A stretch of 10,405 nucleotides of DNA, taken from assembly GCA_025455795.1 (NCBI GenBank), contig JALOLW010000098.1, positions 1 through 10,405 of the forward strand. Reading direction: 5' to 3'. Numbering within the stretch: position 1 is the stretch's first letter; each line of letters opens with the position of its first letter. The translations under genes and the position numbers were made by a program. The notes under the pieces are model-generated. The model was not told the DNA's origin and did no database searches. It saw only the letters and a list, made by a program, of their open reading frames with translations. Positions 1 through 7,072 of this stretch are shown here, piece after piece. Source of the DNA: Spirosomataceae bacterium (lineage in GTDB: Bacteria > Bacteroidota > Bacteroidia > Cytophagales > Spirosomataceae).

Positions 1-83
1 CCCAATACCACGTCCAAACTCAACCAATGAGCGCGTCGGAGGAAGTACCCCACCACAAAAAGAGCGTTCTGTACTGACTTCAT
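1..83 (-). CDS. N-terminal fragment of a membrane protein gene running off the left edge
   Basis: Reading the minus strand from position 83 gives ATG followed by 26 further sense codons with no stop before the window ends. The peptide begins MKSVQNALFVVGYFLRR and continues with HWLSLDVVL, so it has a short basic start, a hydrophobic stretch and an amphipathic segment, as in the first helix of an integral membrane protein. The ATG (83-81) overlaps the TGA stop of the upstream thioesterase gene (82-80) as ATGA, a classic translational-coupling arrangement, which is the main reason to believe it. The segment faintly recalls the N-terminus of UbiA-like prenyltransferase proteins of Bacteroidota, but 27 residues are too few to assign a family and I treat the product as unknown. 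Confidence 0.72.
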   Translation of the reverse strand, partial: MKSVQNALFVVGYFLRRAHWLSLDVVL

Positions 84-613
84 GACTGCGGGGCTACGGG
101 CAGCAACGACTGTTTGATTTCGCGGATGCGCTCGTTGAAGTTCCAGTTGTGAAAATCTACGTTGGGCAAACAAATAGCATCCAAATAATCCATGATGGTA
201 GGATGATGCGCGATACGCCGACCGCTCTTGACATCAATGTATTTGGACGTAACCCAGAGGACGTTTTTGAGCTGAGTACGGGTATCGTCGGTCATCACGT
301 ACTCCGTCACGATGGTGTCTTGGCTGAAGAAAATGAGGCGGGATTTGATGCGTACCCACTCGCTCACCATCGCAGGGCGCACGTAGGCGATTTGGTGCTG
401 ATACACCACCCAGCTTTGGTTCAACTCTCGAAACAATTTCCCAAAATTGAACTCGTACAACTTGGCCACTTGGTCGTCGCGGGCGTTGAAGTAATAGTCA
501 AAATACTTGGCATTGTTGAGGTGCTGGAGCGGGTCGCAGTCTTGAAATCGAATGACAACGCGCGATTCGGTCTCTTTGGGGTAATCTTTATCGGGGATAC
601 GTTCAAAAAACAT
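80..613 (-). CDS. Hotdog-fold acyl-CoA thioesterase (4HBT / YbgC-like)
   Basis: A 177-residue protein that probably hydrolyses acyl-CoA thioesters in the cytoplasm. Residues 19-37 (VVIRFQDCDPLQHLNNAKY) match the signature of the 4-hydroxybenzoyl-CoA thioesterase superfamily, in which an Asp (D25 or D27 here) and the H-x-N-N turn lie at the start of the long hotdog helix. The following YFDYYFNARDD segment is that helix, and residues about 67-130 supply the beta strands. The C-terminal 35 residues extend beyond the usual 130-150 residue family core. There is no signal peptide. The gene follows the barrel-protein gene after a 72-base gap and overlaps the next gene by four bases. The fold is secure; the substrate cannot be told from sequence. 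Confidence 0.85.
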   Translation of the reverse strand: MFFERIPDKDYPKETESRVVIRFQDCDPLQHLNNAKYFDYYFNARDDQVAKLYEFNFGKLFRELNQSWVVYQHQIAYVRPAMVSEWVRIKSRLIFFSQDTIVTEYVMTDDTRTQLKNVLWVTSKYIDVKSGRRIAHHPTIMDYLDAICLPNVDFHNWNFNERIREIKQSLLPVAPQS

Positions 614-685
614 TGCTTTGGGACAGTTGAATTATACCACAAAAAAATGTTTTTGAACGATGCCAACCAAATCAAAACGCTAAAA

Positions 686-1312
686 TCAAAACATAACGCC
701 CATTCGTAAGGCCATGCGGTTGTAGGTACGGTCTTCCCATTTTTCGATTTCGCCCCAACCGAGGGGTTTGGTCACTTGGGCATCTTGGCGTTTGTAAGTG
801 AGCGACAGCGTGAGCGCGCTACCCGATTTGAGGCCGATTTTGAGACCCAAGCCGGGGTTGAGCATCATACCGCCACGGGTGTTGTAGCCTGTGCCGTCGG
901 TATGGAGCCAATTGACGCTGTAGCCCGCGTCCAACGAACCAAACAAGGTGACATTTTTTTTGGAACGGGCCAAGTCGTACCTCGCTCCCGCCGCGAGGGG
1001 CATCAGAAGGGCGGTGTTGTACCAGTCCACGCCTACGGTGGCGCCCACGGCCAAGCGGGGTTTGAGCTGAACACCGTTGAAGGTTTGGATAGTAAGATTT
1101 ACTCTGTTTTCTACTTCGGATACGGGCGGATTGCTCCAGGGTATGTCATAAACTACGCGCCCAAACAGCCCGCCGAGTTCGGTCATATTGACGTAGTGAG
1201 GTTTGAATTGGGCTTGGGCGTGATGAGTGAATGAGCCAATGAGTGAATGAGTGCATATTGTCAGCACAATACTCAAAAAGGGGCGTGTTATGTTACTTTT
1301 AAGCAATTTCAT
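686..1312 (-). CDS. Predicted small outer-membrane beta-barrel protein
   Basis: A 208-residue protein with an N-terminal Sec signal peptide (basic MKLLK start, hydrophobic residues 11-20, cleavage expected after the AQA at 32-34). The mature part is a run of short amphipathic segments rich in Gly, Tyr, Thr and Leu. It ends in an alternating strand terminating in Phe (RMALRMGVMF), the usual C-terminal signal of outer-membrane barrels. Its size fits an eight-stranded barrel of the OmpA/OmpW-like or 'outer membrane beta-barrel' type, but I do not recognise a specific family. It lies 46 bases downstream of the LVIVD lipoprotein gene with no obvious promoter between them, so the two are probably co-transcribed. 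An 8-bp tandem repeat (1225-1256) forms codons 19-30, the end of the hydrophobic core and the cleavage region of the signal peptide. Confidence 0.7.
   Translation of the reverse strand: MKLLKSNITRPFLSIVLTICTHSLIGSFTHHAQAQFKPHYVNMTELGGLFGRVVYDIPWSNPPVSEVENRVNLTIQTFNGVQLKPRLAVGATVGVDWYNTALLMPLAAGARYDLARSKKNVTLFGSLDAGYSVNWLHTDGTGYNTRGGMMLNPGLGLKIGLKSGSALTLSLTYKRQDAQVTKPLGWGEIEKWEDRTYNRMALRMGVMF
1225..1256. repeat. Four 8-bp tandem units inside the signal-peptide codons
   Basis: On the plus strand the units read GAGTGAAT, GAGCCAAT, GAGTGAAT and GAGTGCAT, head to tail. They sit inside the barrel gene (686-1312), covering codons 19-30. Because eight is not a multiple of three, gain or loss of one unit would shift the reading frame. 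Confidence 0.85.
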
Positions 1313-1358
1313 ATTTGTAAAGTTTTGTGTCTGAAGGGCGCAAGGAAGTGTTACACCT

Positions 1359-2645
1359 TTAAATCTCTACTCTTTTTACGGGTATTTTGCTGATTTGCTG
1401 CAATTTGGCGGGGTTGGAAGTATCAAACTGATACAGTCCGTCTTTGCCAATCATCAACAGCGACTTGTTGGAGAGCGGAATCACGTCGTAAGCATCCATG
1501 CCCGTGAGGTGTTGGAGTTGTTTGAGGTCAAAGTCGCTTTTGGCATCAAACGATTTGAGGCCGTGCTTGCCTTCGCACACGTACAGATGCGGAAAATCCA
1601 CGCCCAAACCGTGGGGGTTTTGCATTTGGTAGGTTTTGAGGAGTTTGGGTGCGCGCAAATCGGTAATGTCCACCACATCCAACTGATTCTGTCCACGGTT
1701 GCACATCGTACCCGAGCGAAGTGTGACGTAGGCGCGGTTTTCGTGTACTACCACGGGGTCACAGGCAAAAGCGTGCTGAAATACCGACAGCCTTTCGGGT
1801 TTTTCGGGATTGCGATTGTCGTAGATAAACATCCCCGTGTTAGAGCCAATAAAGAGCTTGTCGCGGTAGGGGAAGATGGTTTCAATCCCCCAACCGAGGT
1901 TGATTTTATTGCCTCGGCGGGGAGATTCGGGGGTGCGGATGTCGAATAGCTGTAAATCACTCTGGCTGACGGTGTAGAGGTAGTTGTCGTACAAGGCAAA
2001 GCGCGCCATCGAACCCGCCTGTCCTTGATTGGGGCCACTCGTACTGGGTGCGGCTGACTGGGCCATGGCTCGATTGTCAGCCGCAAAAAACCAACCACGT
2101 GGCCAAACCCCTCCCGAACCGTTGTTTTCACAATCTGTTTTGATGGTTTCGGTCACGATTTCCATGTTTTGGTCGTTGATGACCCCCGTAGAAGTATTGA
2201 GCGACCAGCCTGCGCCGTCAAATTGCCCATTTAAAAACACCTCTTTTTCGCGGCCCACTTCGCGGATAGCGGTAGGGTCGGTGATGTTGAGGGCTACCAA
2301 ATCAGTATAGCTGTCGGCGTAGAGAATATTGCCCCGCACGGCCATATCGCCGTTGCCGGGGATTTTGATAAACGATACCAACCTCGGTGCAGCAGGGTTG
2401 GTATTGTCCACCACGTGCAGTCCTTGCTTGATTTCGTTGATTAGCAAGTAGTTGCCTTTGATGTAGATTTTGCCAGGGTTGATAAGTTCACGGGCTTGTT
2501 CGGTCTTGATACCCTGACGAATATCGGCAAGACCGACCGTAACGGGCGTAAAACGCTTGAATTTGCGGGTTTCGGTACATTGGTCGGTGCAAGAAGTTTG
2601 GAAAAACAGCACCGCGAGGAGCGAAAACAGTAATATTTTTTTCAT
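1359..2645 (-). CDS. LVIVD-repeat beta-propeller lipoprotein
   Basis: A 428-residue secreted protein of the LVIVD-repeat type, expected to form a beta-propeller outside the inner membrane. Its biochemical role is unknown. I chose the ATG at 2645 because it begins a typical lipoprotein signal (MKKILLFSLLAVLF, then QTSC with the lipid-accepting Cys at residue 19). A longer reading from 2699 would put 18 polar residues in front. The lipobox is relaxed (Q at -3), as is common in Bacteroidota. The repeats appear as blades with the pattern hydrophobic-V-D-x-x-x-P-x-x-P, for example HVVDNTNPAAPRLVS, LFDIRTPESPR, IYDNRNPEKPERLS, VVDITDLRAPKLL and FDTSNPAKLQ. A polar, Ser/Gly/Asn-rich insertion of roughly 70 residues (about 148-217) separates the early blades from the later ones. 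A good promoter lies upstream (2719-2747), making this the first gene of the left operon. Confidence 0.85.
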   Translation of the reverse strand: MKKILLFSLLAVLFFQTSCTDQCTETRKFKRFTPVTVGLADIRQGIKTEQARELINPGKIYIKGNYLLINEIKQGLHVVDNTNPAAPRLVSFIKIPGNGDMAVRGNILYADSYTDLVALNITDPTAIREVGREKEVFLNGQFDGAGWSLNTSTGVINDQNMEIVTETIKTDCENNGSGGVWPRGWFFAADNRAMAQSAAPSTSGPNQGQAGSMARFALYDNYLYTVSQSDLQLFDIRTPESPRRGNKINLGWGIETIFPYRDKLFIGSNTGMFIYDNRNPEKPERLSVFQHAFACDPVVVHENRAYVTLRSGTMCNRGQNQLDVVDITDLRAPKLLKTYQMQNPHGLGVDFPHLYVCEGKHGLKSFDAKSDFDLKQLQHLTGMDAYDVIPLSNKSLLMIGKDGLYQFDTSNPAKLQQISKIPVKRVEI

Positions 2646-2717
2646 GGCAATCACACAGGGTTTTTTGAGTTGATACCCTATTGACGCAATTGATTTCAAA
2701 AAAGTTGGAATCTGTTT

Positions 2718-2810
2718 TCAAATATAGTGCAAAACGTACACTACAAACGCGATGTTCTCGTCGGGTTTGTCCAAACTGCGGTACTGCTCAATGGCCTTGT
2801 TGACAGCGTA
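2718..2810 (-). other. In-frame open extension after the stop of the large cytochrome protein
   Basis: Directly after the TAG stop (2813-2811) of the 1052-residue gene, the same frame stays open for 30 codons to a TGA at 2720-2718. The translated stretch includes VNKAIEQYRSLDKPDEN and ends in a hydrophobic segment (IAFVVYVLHYI). Its third codon positions are rich in G and C, like the gene before it and unlike the AT-rich spacers elsewhere in the window. It has no good start codon of its own. It may be a decayed C-terminal tail, a remnant of a lost gene, or chance. Confidence 0.35.
2719..2747 (-). promoter_or_regulatory. Bacteroidota-type promoter for the LVIVD lipoprotein operon
   Basis: On the minus strand TATATTTG (2726-2719) matches the -7 consensus TAnnTTTG exactly, and TTTG (2747-2744) sits 17 bases upstream as the -33 element. 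Transcription would begin near 2712, giving a leader of roughly 65-70 bases before the ATG at 2645. The elements overlap the coding-like tail that follows the large cytochrome gene. Confidence 0.6.
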
Positions 2811-5800
2811 CTACGGCTCCATCGGATGCGCTTCCAACAACTGCGTAGGACTATAAAAGTCTTTTTTGGCTGTCGTGGCCGCTCGGATTTCTTTCACTTT
2901 ATCGGGCGAAACAACGGGGGCTTGATTGCCAAACGAATTGCGTACAAAAGTCGCTACGGCAGCTACTTCGCGGTCGTTGAGGAGCCCACCGTAGGGGGTC
3001 ATCGGCACCTGTCCGGGGTAAGTTTTGCCGTTTACTTCCAACTGACCCATGATTCCTTTCAAGATGATTTTGATGAGGCGGTCTTCGCTTCCTGTCACCC
3101 ATTTAGTACCCGAAAGTGGCGGAAAACCCGCTGCGGCAAGTCCGCGCCCGTCGGCTTGGTGGCAGGTGATGCAGTAGCCCTCGCGGGCGTAAATCTCGCG
3201 TCCTTGTACAAATAGTTCGTAGTCTTTGCCTTTGAGGTTGGTGGTGCTGTACTCTTCGCGCTGTTTTTTGACAGGACGACCGTTGGCATGGGCCACGGCG
3301 GCTTCGTGGGCGTGTACCATCCAATCGTCCAGTGGTTTTTTCTTAGCTTCTTCCAAGATGGCGAGGGCCTTGGTTTTGTCGAGCCAAGAAGCGGCCACTA
3401 TCGCTACCAAACGCACGCGACTGTTGTCGTCTTGGGCGGCTTGGGTAAGCAGTGCGGCTTGGTCGGGTACTTGGTGGCCTACGTAGCGCAGTACTTGCAC
3501 GGCTGCCGCCCGGGCGCGGTAGTCTTTGGCTTTGAGGAGCGTCCGAAGGAGCTTTTGGTCAATTTTGTTCAAGCCCCAAGTCACCCAAAGTGCCTCCAAC
3601 AAATGATGTTCGTAGCGGGGGTCGTTTTTGTCCAAGGCGGCTGTCCAAGCGGTGATTTTGGGCAATACTTCCGCCACACTTTTGCCGCGCAGTTCACGGC
3701 GGGTACGGTAACGGGTGCGGTATTCGGGGAGTTTGAGGTTATCCAAAAGTTGCTCTACGCTCGCGCCTGCTACTTTGGCGGGCGTGACAAGCGGACGTGA
3801 AGGATACGTGACCCGATACACGCGCCCGTGGGTATGGTCGCGCAGAGGGTCGCGGGCGTTGTGCTGCATATGCCCGATGAGGATGTTGTGCCAATCAATA
3901 AAATACAACGAACCATCAGGTGCAAACTCCATGTCCACAGGGCGGAAGTTGCGGTCTTCGCCCACGATAATATCTTGGCGGTGACGGGTTTTGTACCCTG
4001 TACCATCATCTTCAAAAACGTGTTGTTTCATGCCCAAAAATCCGATGGTATTGTTGATGAGCAAATCGCCCTGCACCTCCTCGGGGAAGTGACGACTTGA
4101 CACAAACTCCAAGCCTGACGTAGGCCGCACCATATGGTCTTTTTCGATAAGTTGCTTCGATTTGTGGGTGGACTCGCCGTAGCGCGGCTTCACAGTGCCT
4201 GGCAGCATCCAGCGCACGTCAGGGCTGGACGTTTCGGCAAAAATCGGCTGTCCCCAATCGTCAAACGCAATTCCCCAAGGGTTTGGGATGGCCAACTGCG
4301 CCGTGCGCTCCAAGTGACGACGCTGCGGTGCATAGCGGTAAAAACCACCATTGGTAGCGCGAACAGTGCCGTAGGCTGTCTCGACGTTGGTGTGCAAAAA
4401 CACGCCTTCGCCCATGTAAATCGCGCCCGACGGGTCGGCGCAAAACGCACTGATGGTGTGGTGCGTGTCGTGGTCGTCGAAGCCGCTCAAAATGATTTCG
4501 CGGGTATCGGCGCGGTCGTCGCCGTTGGTGTCTTTGAGGAGGATAAAATTGGTTCCTTGCGATACAAACACGCCTTGTTCGGTGATTTCAAAGCCCACTG
4601 GCACGTGGAGTTTGTCGGCAAAGACGAGTTGTTTATCTGCCTTACCGTCGTTGTTGGTGTCTTCCAAAATCAAAATTTTGTCGTTGGGTTTGGCATCACC
4701 GGGCTTGTAGTGCGGATAACTCGGCATCACTGCCACCCACAGGCGGCCTTTGTTATCAAACGTCATCTGTACGGGTTTGGCCAATTCGGGAAACTCTTGC
4801 TCGCTCGCAAAAAGTTCGATTTTGTAGCCCTTTGCGACTTTGATTTTGCCCAGGGCCTCTTCGCCGTACAAGTATTTTAGACTGCCGTTTTTGTCGGGGT
4901 TGAAGTTGGTTGTCACCGAAGGCAACGAGCGGGTTTTGGCATCGGCGGCGGCCAAGTCAATGCGCTTGCCAGTGGTGGCGGCTACCCATATCGCACTGTC
5001 GCGGATGGCCGTCATTTGGTGAATTTTTTCGATTTCGTAGGGATAATTGTCAGGACCGAAAGGGTTGTAGCGTCGTCCATAAACGTGCACCCCGTTGGGG
5101 ATTTTGTAGTCGTTGTGCCAAAGCCAATCTTTTTCCAAAACAGCCTCATGCACAAGCGCACGATTGACGCCCGCTTGCGGGGCTACTTTGCCAAAGGCTT
5201 TGTCGGCCAACAGCGTCGCAAATCTTTGATAACCAGCGTCATTCAGTTGAAACCCGTCGGTGGTAAGGGGTTCTTTACTGTCGGCGTACCACTGCTGCGA
5301 CGCCCCAAAAGCGTCTATAAACACCAGCCCATTGGCCGTTGCTACTTCTTTGATAGCTTTGGTGTAAAGGGCCAAATTGGCGTTTTCTTTCTGCCCGTTG
5401 GGCAGGTCGTATTGCGCTGACAAATCCTCAAACGCAATCGGTGACACCAACGCCAACTGCGGGGCAGACTTGCCGTTGTAGTTTTGGTTGAGGGTATGTT
5501 TGACAAAAGCATCCAACTCGGCTTTGAAATTGGCCACGCCTGCTGCTCCTTGAAACGATTCGCTGTATCCAAACATCGCCAAAATCACGTCGGTTTTGAG
5601 GCGAGTGAGCCATTGGTCGGGATACTCAATATGCCCCTCACTGCCCGACGGGGTGGCGTATTCGCGCTGAAAACGCTCCGCTCCCGTAAAAGCCCAAGGC
5701 GTAAACCGGGCAGAGTGTGGCCGAAAGCCGGGCGTATCGCCGCCGTCGCACATATTACGAATGAGCAGGTTGTTGTTGGGATAACGTAGGTGCATTTCCG

Positions 5801-5969
5801 TTTCAAAATGCCCGTAGTTGATTTCGCGTGAACCCAAATTGCCCCCAATGAGCGTAATGTGGGTATTTTTGTTGAGGGACAATAACGGCGGTGGAGAAGA
5901 TTGAAACGCGCTGAAAGTCGTCAAGGCGATACCTACGGCGACAAGCCATGCTTGAAGGGTATTTTTCAT
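2811..5969 (-). CDS. Multidomain SGNH-like / beta-propeller / HEAT / cytochrome c protein (membrane-bound dehydrogenase, PVC-type haem-binding family)
   Basis: A 1052-residue exported protein. Residues 1-24 are a Sec signal peptide. Residues about 36-262 form an SGNH-hydrolase-like domain (IGGNLGSR at 41-48, FGYSESF at 133-139, DGFQLNDAGY at 238-247). A linker with the conserved NGVHVYGRR segment follows. Residues about 375-725 form a beta-propeller of the membrane-bound dehydrogenase type, with two Asp-rich loops (DTNNDGKAD at 437-445, DTNGDDRAD at 480-488) that could bind calcium. Residues about 735-895 are helical, HEAT-like. Residues about 915-1015 are a class I cytochrome c domain with CITCH at 933-937 and a likely axial Met at 990. 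The layout matches large haem proteins abundant in Planctomycetes and Verrucomicrobia and also found in Cytophagales; a role in periplasmic sugar or alcohol oxidation is inferred. It lies 81 bases after the HTH regulator gene with no clear promoter between. The SGNH catalytic residues are atypical, and the frame stays open past the stop. Confidence 0.9.
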   Translation of the reverse strand: MKNTLQAWLVAVGIALTTFSAFQSSPPPLLSLNKNTHITLIGGNLGSREINYGHFETEMHLRYPNNNLLIRNMCDGGDTPGFRPHSARFTPWAFTGAERFQREYATPSGSEGHIEYPDQWLTRLKTDVILAMFGYSESFQGAAGVANFKAELDAFVKHTLNQNYNGKSAPQLALVSPIAFEDLSAQYDLPNGQKENANLALYTKAIKEVATANGLVFIDAFGASQQWYADSKEPLTTDGFQLNDAGYQRFATLLADKAFGKVAPQAGVNRALVHEAVLEKDWLWHNDYKIPNGVHVYGRRYNPFGPDNYPYEIEKIHQMTAIRDSAIWVAATTGKRIDLAAADAKTRSLPSVTTNFNPDKNGSLKYLYGEEALGKIKVAKGYKIELFASEQEFPELAKPVQMTFDNKGRLWVAVMPSYPHYKPGDAKPNDKILILEDTNNDGKADKQLVFADKLHVPVGFEITEQGVFVSQGTNFILLKDTNGDDRADTREIILSGFDDHDTHHTISAFCADPSGAIYMGEGVFLHTNVETAYGTVRATNGGFYRYAPQRRHLERTAQLAIPNPWGIAFDDWGQPIFAETSSPDVRWMLPGTVKPRYGESTHKSKQLIEKDHMVRPTSGLEFVSSRHFPEEVQGDLLINNTIGFLGMKQHVFEDDGTGYKTRHRQDIIVGEDRNFRPVDMEFAPDGSLYFIDWHNILIGHMQHNARDPLRDHTHGRVYRVTYPSRPLVTPAKVAGASVEQLLDNLKLPEYRTRYRTRRELRGKSVAEVLPKITAWTAALDKNDPRYEHHLLEALWVTWGLNKIDQKLLRTLLKAKDYRARAAAVQVLRYVGHQVPDQAALLTQAAQDDNSRVRLVAIVAASWLDKTKALAILEEAKKKPLDDWMVHAHEAAVAHANGRPVKKQREEYSTTNLKGKDYELFVQGREIYAREGYCITCHQADGRGLAAAGFPPLSGTKWVTGSEDRLIKIILKGIMGQLEVNGKTYPGQVPMTPYGGLLNDREVAAVATFVRNSFGNQAPVVSPDKVKEIRAATTAKKDFYSPTQLLEAHPMEP

Positions 5970-6050
5970 TTTGTCTTTGGGATTTGCAGTATTGCTTGAA
6001 CAAAGACGTTGAGGGCAGAAATTCTACTGATTTTTGTTAAAGTTAAAGCC

Positions 6051-6350
6051 TTAAAATCCCCCTGATTTGATAAAAGACTCGAGTGCGTTGAGGTGATTGG
6101 TGAAGGCGACCTTGCCTTGTTGGGTGGCAGCGTAGGTAGTATTGGGCTTGCGACCCACAAATTGCTTCTGAACGTTCAGGTAGCCTTGCTCTTCGAGGGC
6201 GCGTAGGTGCGTAGCAAGGTTGCCGTCGGTGAGTTGAAGTAAATCTTTGAGGGCGTTGAAGCTCAACGACTCATTGACCATCAACACCGACATGATGCCA
6301 AGCCGCGCTTTGCTTTCAAAGGCTTTGTTGAAATGTTCTAAAAGATTCAA
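6051..6350 (-). CDS. Winged-helix transcriptional regulator (HTH_34 / MarR-ArsR-like)
   Basis: A 99-residue cytoplasmic DNA-binding protein consisting of little more than one winged helix. Residues 11-21 (FESKARLGIMS) are helix 1, the helix-turn-helix spans about 28-52 with LTDGNLATHLRALEEQGYL as the recognition region, and the wing is at about 56-72 (KQFVGRKPNTTYAAT). Family members are usually about 95-105 residues. The start is a TTG at 6350: in this frame a TAA lies just upstream, there is no ATG before residue 20, and helix 1 of the domain requires the region after the TTG. It lies 80 bases after the six-helix membrane protein gene, a pairing common in Bacteroidota, where such small regulators often control a neighbouring membrane protein. 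The signal it senses is unknown. Confidence 0.85.
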   Translation of the reverse strand: MNLLEHFNKAFESKARLGIMSVLMVNESLSFNALKDLLQLTDGNLATHLRALEEQGYLNVQKQFVGRKPNTTYAATQQGKVAFTNHLNALESFIKSGGF

Positions 6351-6354
6351 TGGC

Positions 6355-6438
6355 GTTATTGGTTATCCGTTGTCTGCTATTGGTTGTTGGTGTTTGTGAT
6401 TCGCTTACTCTAAACCACAAACTGTAAACTCTAAACTC
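6355..6438. repeat. Array of twelve degenerate 7-bp tandem units
   Basis: The spacer between the membrane-protein gene and the regulator can be read almost entirely in steps of seven. On the minus strand, units include GAGTTTA (twice), CAGTTTG, TGGTTTA, then CAACAAC, CAATAGC, GGATAAC and CAATAAC. The phase is kept across the whole 84 bases although the unit sequence drifts from a GAGTTTA type to a CAATAAC type. The left end stops five bases before the regulator's TTG start, and the right end contains the TAG stop of the membrane protein. It looks like a short tandemly repeated repetitive sequence, not a CRISPR. Confidence 0.75.
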
Positions 6439-7060
6439 TTTTTCTGTCATACTTATAGTACATCACTACACCGTAAATGATGTGCAGCACCCCAAAACCA
6501 AGTGCCCACATCAGGAGGTTGTAACCCGTCAAAAATAAGGAAATCAACCCCAAAACCAGTTGCATCATGCCTAAATATTCTACGTCGCGCACGGTGTATT
6601 TGCTGGCATTGAGCAAAGCCAGTCCGTAAAAAATCAAGGTTGCGGGAAAACTCACCCACAGAATTCCTTTGTAAAACATCGCCACACAAAACAAACCTCC
6701 CGCCGCCAATGGCACTAATAAACTGATAAGCAGACGCTTAGAGACAGCGTTCCAGACGCTCTGCCCCGATTGATTGGCCTTCCGAATCGTAAAATAAACA
6801 CCCCCTATCAATGCGATGAGCATCACACAAAACCCGTCCAACAACAAGAAGTTGAGCATTTCGCGGCGCGTGGCTGTTGAAAGAGGTTCGTAGCCCAGGG
6901 AGTTGGTTTCGAGGCGCAAGTAGGCTATGTACGCACCTACGAGGGCGGCCACGCCCGCTATGATACCAGATAAGCCGCTAAGTGACAGAAACTTAGACGA
7001 CCGTTGCATCAAGTCGCGGATTTCGGTAAGAGTTTCTAAGGACGAATGAGAAGGATTCAT
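6431..7060 (-). CDS. Six-helix inner-membrane protein of unknown function
   Basis: A 209-residue integral membrane protein. A polar N-terminal segment (1-22, with a possible short amphipathic helix LTEIRDLMQRSS) precedes six predicted membrane helices at about 25-48, 70-92, 110-128, 132-150, 160-178 and 182-201, and the protein ends in a basic YYKYDRKRV tail. I do not recognise a family with confidence, and no catalytic motif is visible. It starts 12 bases after the diacylglycerol kinase gene and is followed by the HTH_34 regulator, so it is likely part of the DUF1361-kinase operon and possibly the target of that regulator. Its last codons and TAG stop lie within the 7-bp repeat array, so the C-terminal end may have been shaped by repeat expansion. 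Confidence 0.8.
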   Translation of the reverse strand: MNPSHSSLETLTEIRDLMQRSSKFLSLSGLSGIIAGVAALVGAYIAYLRLETNSLGYEPLSTATRREMLNFLLLDGFCVMLIALIGGVYFTIRKANQSGQSVWNAVSKRLLISLLVPLAAGGLFCVAMFYKGILWVSFPATLIFYGLALLNASKYTVRDVEYLGMMQLVLGLISLFLTGYNLLMWALGFGVLHIIYGVVMYYKYDRKRV

Positions 7061-7072
7061 TTTCCGACAAAA

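Noticed and set aside
149..709. Plus-strand open frames at 149-709, 776-1234 and 1395-1949
   Set aside because: Each is antisense to a gene with clear family features (thioesterase, barrel protein, LVIVD protein) and shows no protein motif.
2646..2699. Longer start for the LVIVD protein at 2699
   Set aside because: The extra 18 residues would precede a complete lipoprotein signal peptide that begins naturally at 2645.
4134..4880. A 248-codon open frame on the plus strand, and similar long frames at 2727-3215, 3288-3800 and 5016-5420
   Set aside because: They lie antisense inside the strongly supported 1052-residue cytochrome protein and have no recognisable domain; they reflect its GC-rich third codon positions.
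6355..6438. CRISPR array
   Set aside because: The units are only 7 bases, contiguous, and without spacers.
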